Positions 48,833 to 50,332 of a DNA stretch of 50,332 nucleotides are shown one piece after another. How positions within the stretch are numbered: position 1 is the first letter of the stretch; each line of letters opens with the position of its first letter. The position numbers were made by a program, and so were the translations under genes. Source of the stretch: Novosphingobium piscinae (lineage in GTDB: Bacteria; Pseudomonadota; Alphaproteobacteria; Sphingomonadales; Sphingomonadaceae); the NCBI RefSeq assembly GCF_014230355.1, contig NZ_JACLAX010000019.1:1-50332 (forward strand), read 5' to 3'. The notes under the pieces were generated by a model, which did no database searches, was not told the origin of the DNA, and saw only the letters and a list, made by a program, of their open reading frames with translations.

Positions 48833-49515
48833 CGCAGCAGGTAGGTCCTCAGCTCGTCAATGGTGGCGGCAACATACTCTGCACCGGCCTCGATCAGTTC
48901 CTCGGGCTCGTGATAGCCCCAGGCCACACCGATCGCACGGACCCCGGCTTCGACCGCCATCAGCATGTCATAGGCGGTATCGCCGATCATCACGGCCTGC
49001 TCGGGCCGCGCCCCGGCGGCGGCCAGTGCCGCCTCGAGCATCGCCGGGTGGGGCTTGGACGGATGCCGGTCGGCGGTTTGCAGCGTCACGAACAGGTGGG
49101 CGATGCCGTGGGTGTCGAGACAGTGCTCGAGCCCGCGGTCCGACTTGCCGGTGGCAACGCCGAGCGTGCAGCCGGCGGCGACCAGCGCCCCGAGCAACTC
49201 GGCCATGCCGGCGAACAACGGTTCGGACAGCTCACCGGCGGCTCGGGCCGCACGGAAGGCAGACTTGTAGGCATCGACGATGTCGCGGACCGCCTCGTCG
49301 TCGCTGTCGGGAGCCAGGCGGCGCACCGCCTGGGGCAGCGACAGGCCGACCGAGCGACGGATCAGTCCGGCTTCGGGGGTGGGCAGGGCGAACTGGGCGA
49401 AGGCCGCGCCCATCGCCGAGACCACCGCGCCCTGACCATCGACCAGCGTGCCGTCGCAGTCGAACACGATCAGGCGGGGTTCGCCCGGCCGGGCCGGGGT
49501 GCCTGCGGCGGTCAT
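48829..49515 (-). CDS. HAD-family hydrolase (phosphoglycolate phosphatase-like)
   Basis: 228 aa. HAD motif I D19-C-D-G-T in LIVFDCDGTLVDG; motif II in LGVATGKSD; the lysine in DRHPSKPHPAM; motif IV GDTAYDMLMA. The cap region FAQFALPTPEAGLIRRSVGL is of the Gph/beta-phosphoglucomutase kind. It probably hydrolyses a small phosphate ester; the substrate is not shown. ATG 49515 overlaps the PaiB stop by 4 nt. Confidence 0.9.
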   Translation of the reverse strand: MTAAGTPARPGEPRLIVFDCDGTLVDGQGAVVSAMGAAFAQFALPTPEAGLIRRSVGLSLPQAVRRLAPDSDDEAVRDIVDAYKSAFRAARAAGELSEPLFAGMAELLGALVAAGCTLGVATGKSDRGLEHCLDTHGIAHLFVTLQTADRHPSKPHPAMLEAALAAAGARPEQAVMIGDTAYDMLMAVEAGVRAIGVAWGYHEPEELIEAGAEYVAATIDELRTYLLR

Positions 49516-50114
49516 GGCGCAAGCCTCCGCATCAGTTCGGCCAGGGCCGGCGCGCCGGTGCGGTCGAGCCCTGCGGCGACCCGCGCGCGCTCCTCCGCGG
49601 GTTTGTTCTGCGAGAGCTTGAAGGTCGGGCGCCAGGCCGCGATCTCCAGCTCGAAGCCGATGATCCCGTCGAGCAGGCGGGCCATCCGCTCGGGCGGGAC
49701 CTTGTCCATCGTCCACGGCGCCGCCGGGTTGACCCGTTCCTCGTGCCGGGCCGAGACGGTCTCGAGCAGGCCATGGAGTCCCTCTGCCGTCATCCGCCGC
49801 ACCCGTCCTTCCATCTCGACCGCCACATAGTTCCAGGTCGGCACCTGGCCCTGATCGGCATACCACGCCGGCGAGACATAGGCATCGGGTCCGTTGACCA
49901 CGGCCAGCGCCTGGGCCCCGTCGATCCAGCGGGCCAGCGCGTTGCCGCGCGAGAGGTGGAACTGCACCGCCCCGTCGCCGGTTGACAGCAGGGGCACGTG
50001 GGCCACCCGCGGGCCGTCGGGCGTGGTCAGGAAGACCATGCCGAAACCCACCTCTGCCACCACGGCCTCGAGCAGGGCGCGATCATCGTGACGGAACGCG
50101 GCGGCGGGATGCAT
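49512..50114 (-). CDS. PaiB-family FMN-binding protein
   Basis: 200 aa. Split-barrel fold as in flavin reductases and PaiB: MHPAAAFRHDDRALLEAVVA, VPLLSTGDGAVQFHLSRGNA, VNGPDAYVSPAWYADQGQVP, TWNYVAVEMEGRV and IIGFELEIAAWRPTFKLSQN. In Bacillus PaiB affects sporulation genes; here the function is unknown, a flavin- or haem-binding role being likely. Start ATG shares one base with the stop of the upstream gene at the right edge (TGATG). Confidence 0.9.
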   Translation of the reverse strand: MHPAAAFRHDDRALLEAVVAEVGFGMVFLTTPDGPRVAHVPLLSTGDGAVQFHLSRGNALARWIDGAQALAVVNGPDAYVSPAWYADQGQVPTWNYVAVEMEGRVRRMTAEGLHGLLETVSARHEERVNPAAPWTMDKVPPERMARLLDGIIGFELEIAAWRPTFKLSQNKPAEERARVAAGLDRTGAPALAELMRRLAP

Positions 50115-50332
50115 CAGCGCGCTTTCGGTCCCGGACGGCGAGGGCTGGAGCCGGGGCCGGGGCGGGGACGGGCGGCGGGCCGGCCAGTGGGCTTGCCGCC
50201 GGGCTTGCCAGCGGACTGGCCGGATGCGCCGCGCGGAGCCGCCCGGCCGGTCGGCTTGCCGGCGGGCGGCCCGCCCGTCTTGCCGCCCGTCTTGCCGGCC
50301 GCCTTGCCAGTCGCGGGGCCGCCACGGGCGCG
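50114..50332 (-). CDS. Basic Gly/Pro/Lys-rich C-terminal tail (partial gene)
   Basis: Only the last 72 codons are inside the window. The visible part is entirely low-complexity: repeats of GK and GG with TGGKTGGP, AGKPTGRAAP, KPGGKPTGRP and ending GPKAR. Such tails are attached to RNA-binding enzymes, for example RluB-type pseudouridine synthases or DEAD-box helicases in sphingomonads. The identity of the enzyme lies outside; RluB is only a guess. Its stop overlaps the PaiB start by one base. Confidence 0.7.
   Translation of the reverse strand, partial: RARGGPATGKAAGKTGGKTGGPPAGKPTGRAAPRGASGQSAGKPGGKPTGRPAARPRPGPGSSPRRPGPKAR

Noticed and set aside
1..50332. tRNA, rRNA, CRISPR, prophage and insertion-sequence genes
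   Set aside because: No cloverleaf-like segment, CRISPR-type spaced repeat array, transposase or phage protein was recognised on reading both strands by eye. A covariance-model search would be decisive for short RNAs.

Overview
The window is about 50 kb of very GC-rich chromosome with dense, mostly single-copy housekeeping genes. No phage, insertion sequence, CRISPR array, tRNA or rRNA gene was seen. Gene content points to an alphaproteobacterium, most likely Sphingomonadales (Sphingomonas, Novosphingobium or Erythrobacter type). Markers are a ChpT phosphotransferase, an ATP12 chaperone, the alphaproteobacterial type of GshA, a TorF-family porin, a PF09608/TauE pair, a STAS-MlaE lipid transporter and an A-type RNase P RNA. 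The species cannot be fixed from this alone.

Layout. 1-5.5 kb: start of hflK (left edge, minus), then mrp, an isoquinoline-oxidoreductase-like molybdoprotein and hemH as a tight plus-strand operon, followed by a near-perfect FNR/FixK box with no obvious target and a minus-strand lipoprotein. 5.5-10.3 kb: rplU-rpmA with a promoter and a rho-independent terminator, an acetyltransferase, a divergent PF10118 hydrolase/TetR pair, ygfZ and a lipoprotein. 10.3-20.8 kb: an AstD-like dehydrogenase with altered catalytic residues, selO, an alpha/beta hydrolase, a GT4 glycosyltransferase, a TPR protein with bamB, two small proteins, an ICMT/PEMT-like membrane protein and a nitrilase. 20.9-27.3 kb: an ABM monooxygenase with gshA, rsmE, a GIY-YIG gene between two inverted palindromic repeats, ubiA, a JAMM protein, chpT, an amidase and rnpB. 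27.3-38.3 kb: ugd with a phosphatase, a TorF porin, a frameshifted gloA, nhaA, an NfrB-like glycosyltransferase with a possible NfrA-like barrel, TauE with PF09608, and a HerA-like ATPase. 38.3-50.3 kb: a MATE exporter with queE, a membrane protein, the mla operon (mlaE-mlaF-mlaD-lipoprotein), valS, ATP12, a small membrane protein, a HAD phosphatase, a PaiB protein and the basic tail of a gene leaving the right edge.

Functional themes. The envelope dominates: BamB (outer-membrane protein insertion), MlaEFD plus lipoprotein (phospholipid transport), an amidase, Ugd and two glycosyltransferases (polysaccharide), and several lipoproteins. Fe-S, haem and molybdenum-related functions cluster at the left (Mrp, molybdoprotein, HemH, YgfZ).

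The most unusual feature is the number of short palindromic repeats and where they sit: around the GIY-YIG gene, inside the P3 arm of RNase P RNA, just after rnpB, in frame within valS, and between the HerA-like and MATE genes. Other points worth checking are the orphan FNR box, the substituted active site of the AstD-like protein, a 17-nt repeat just upstream of both chpT and queE, and several -10-like hexamers placed so close to start codons that leaderless transcripts are likely.
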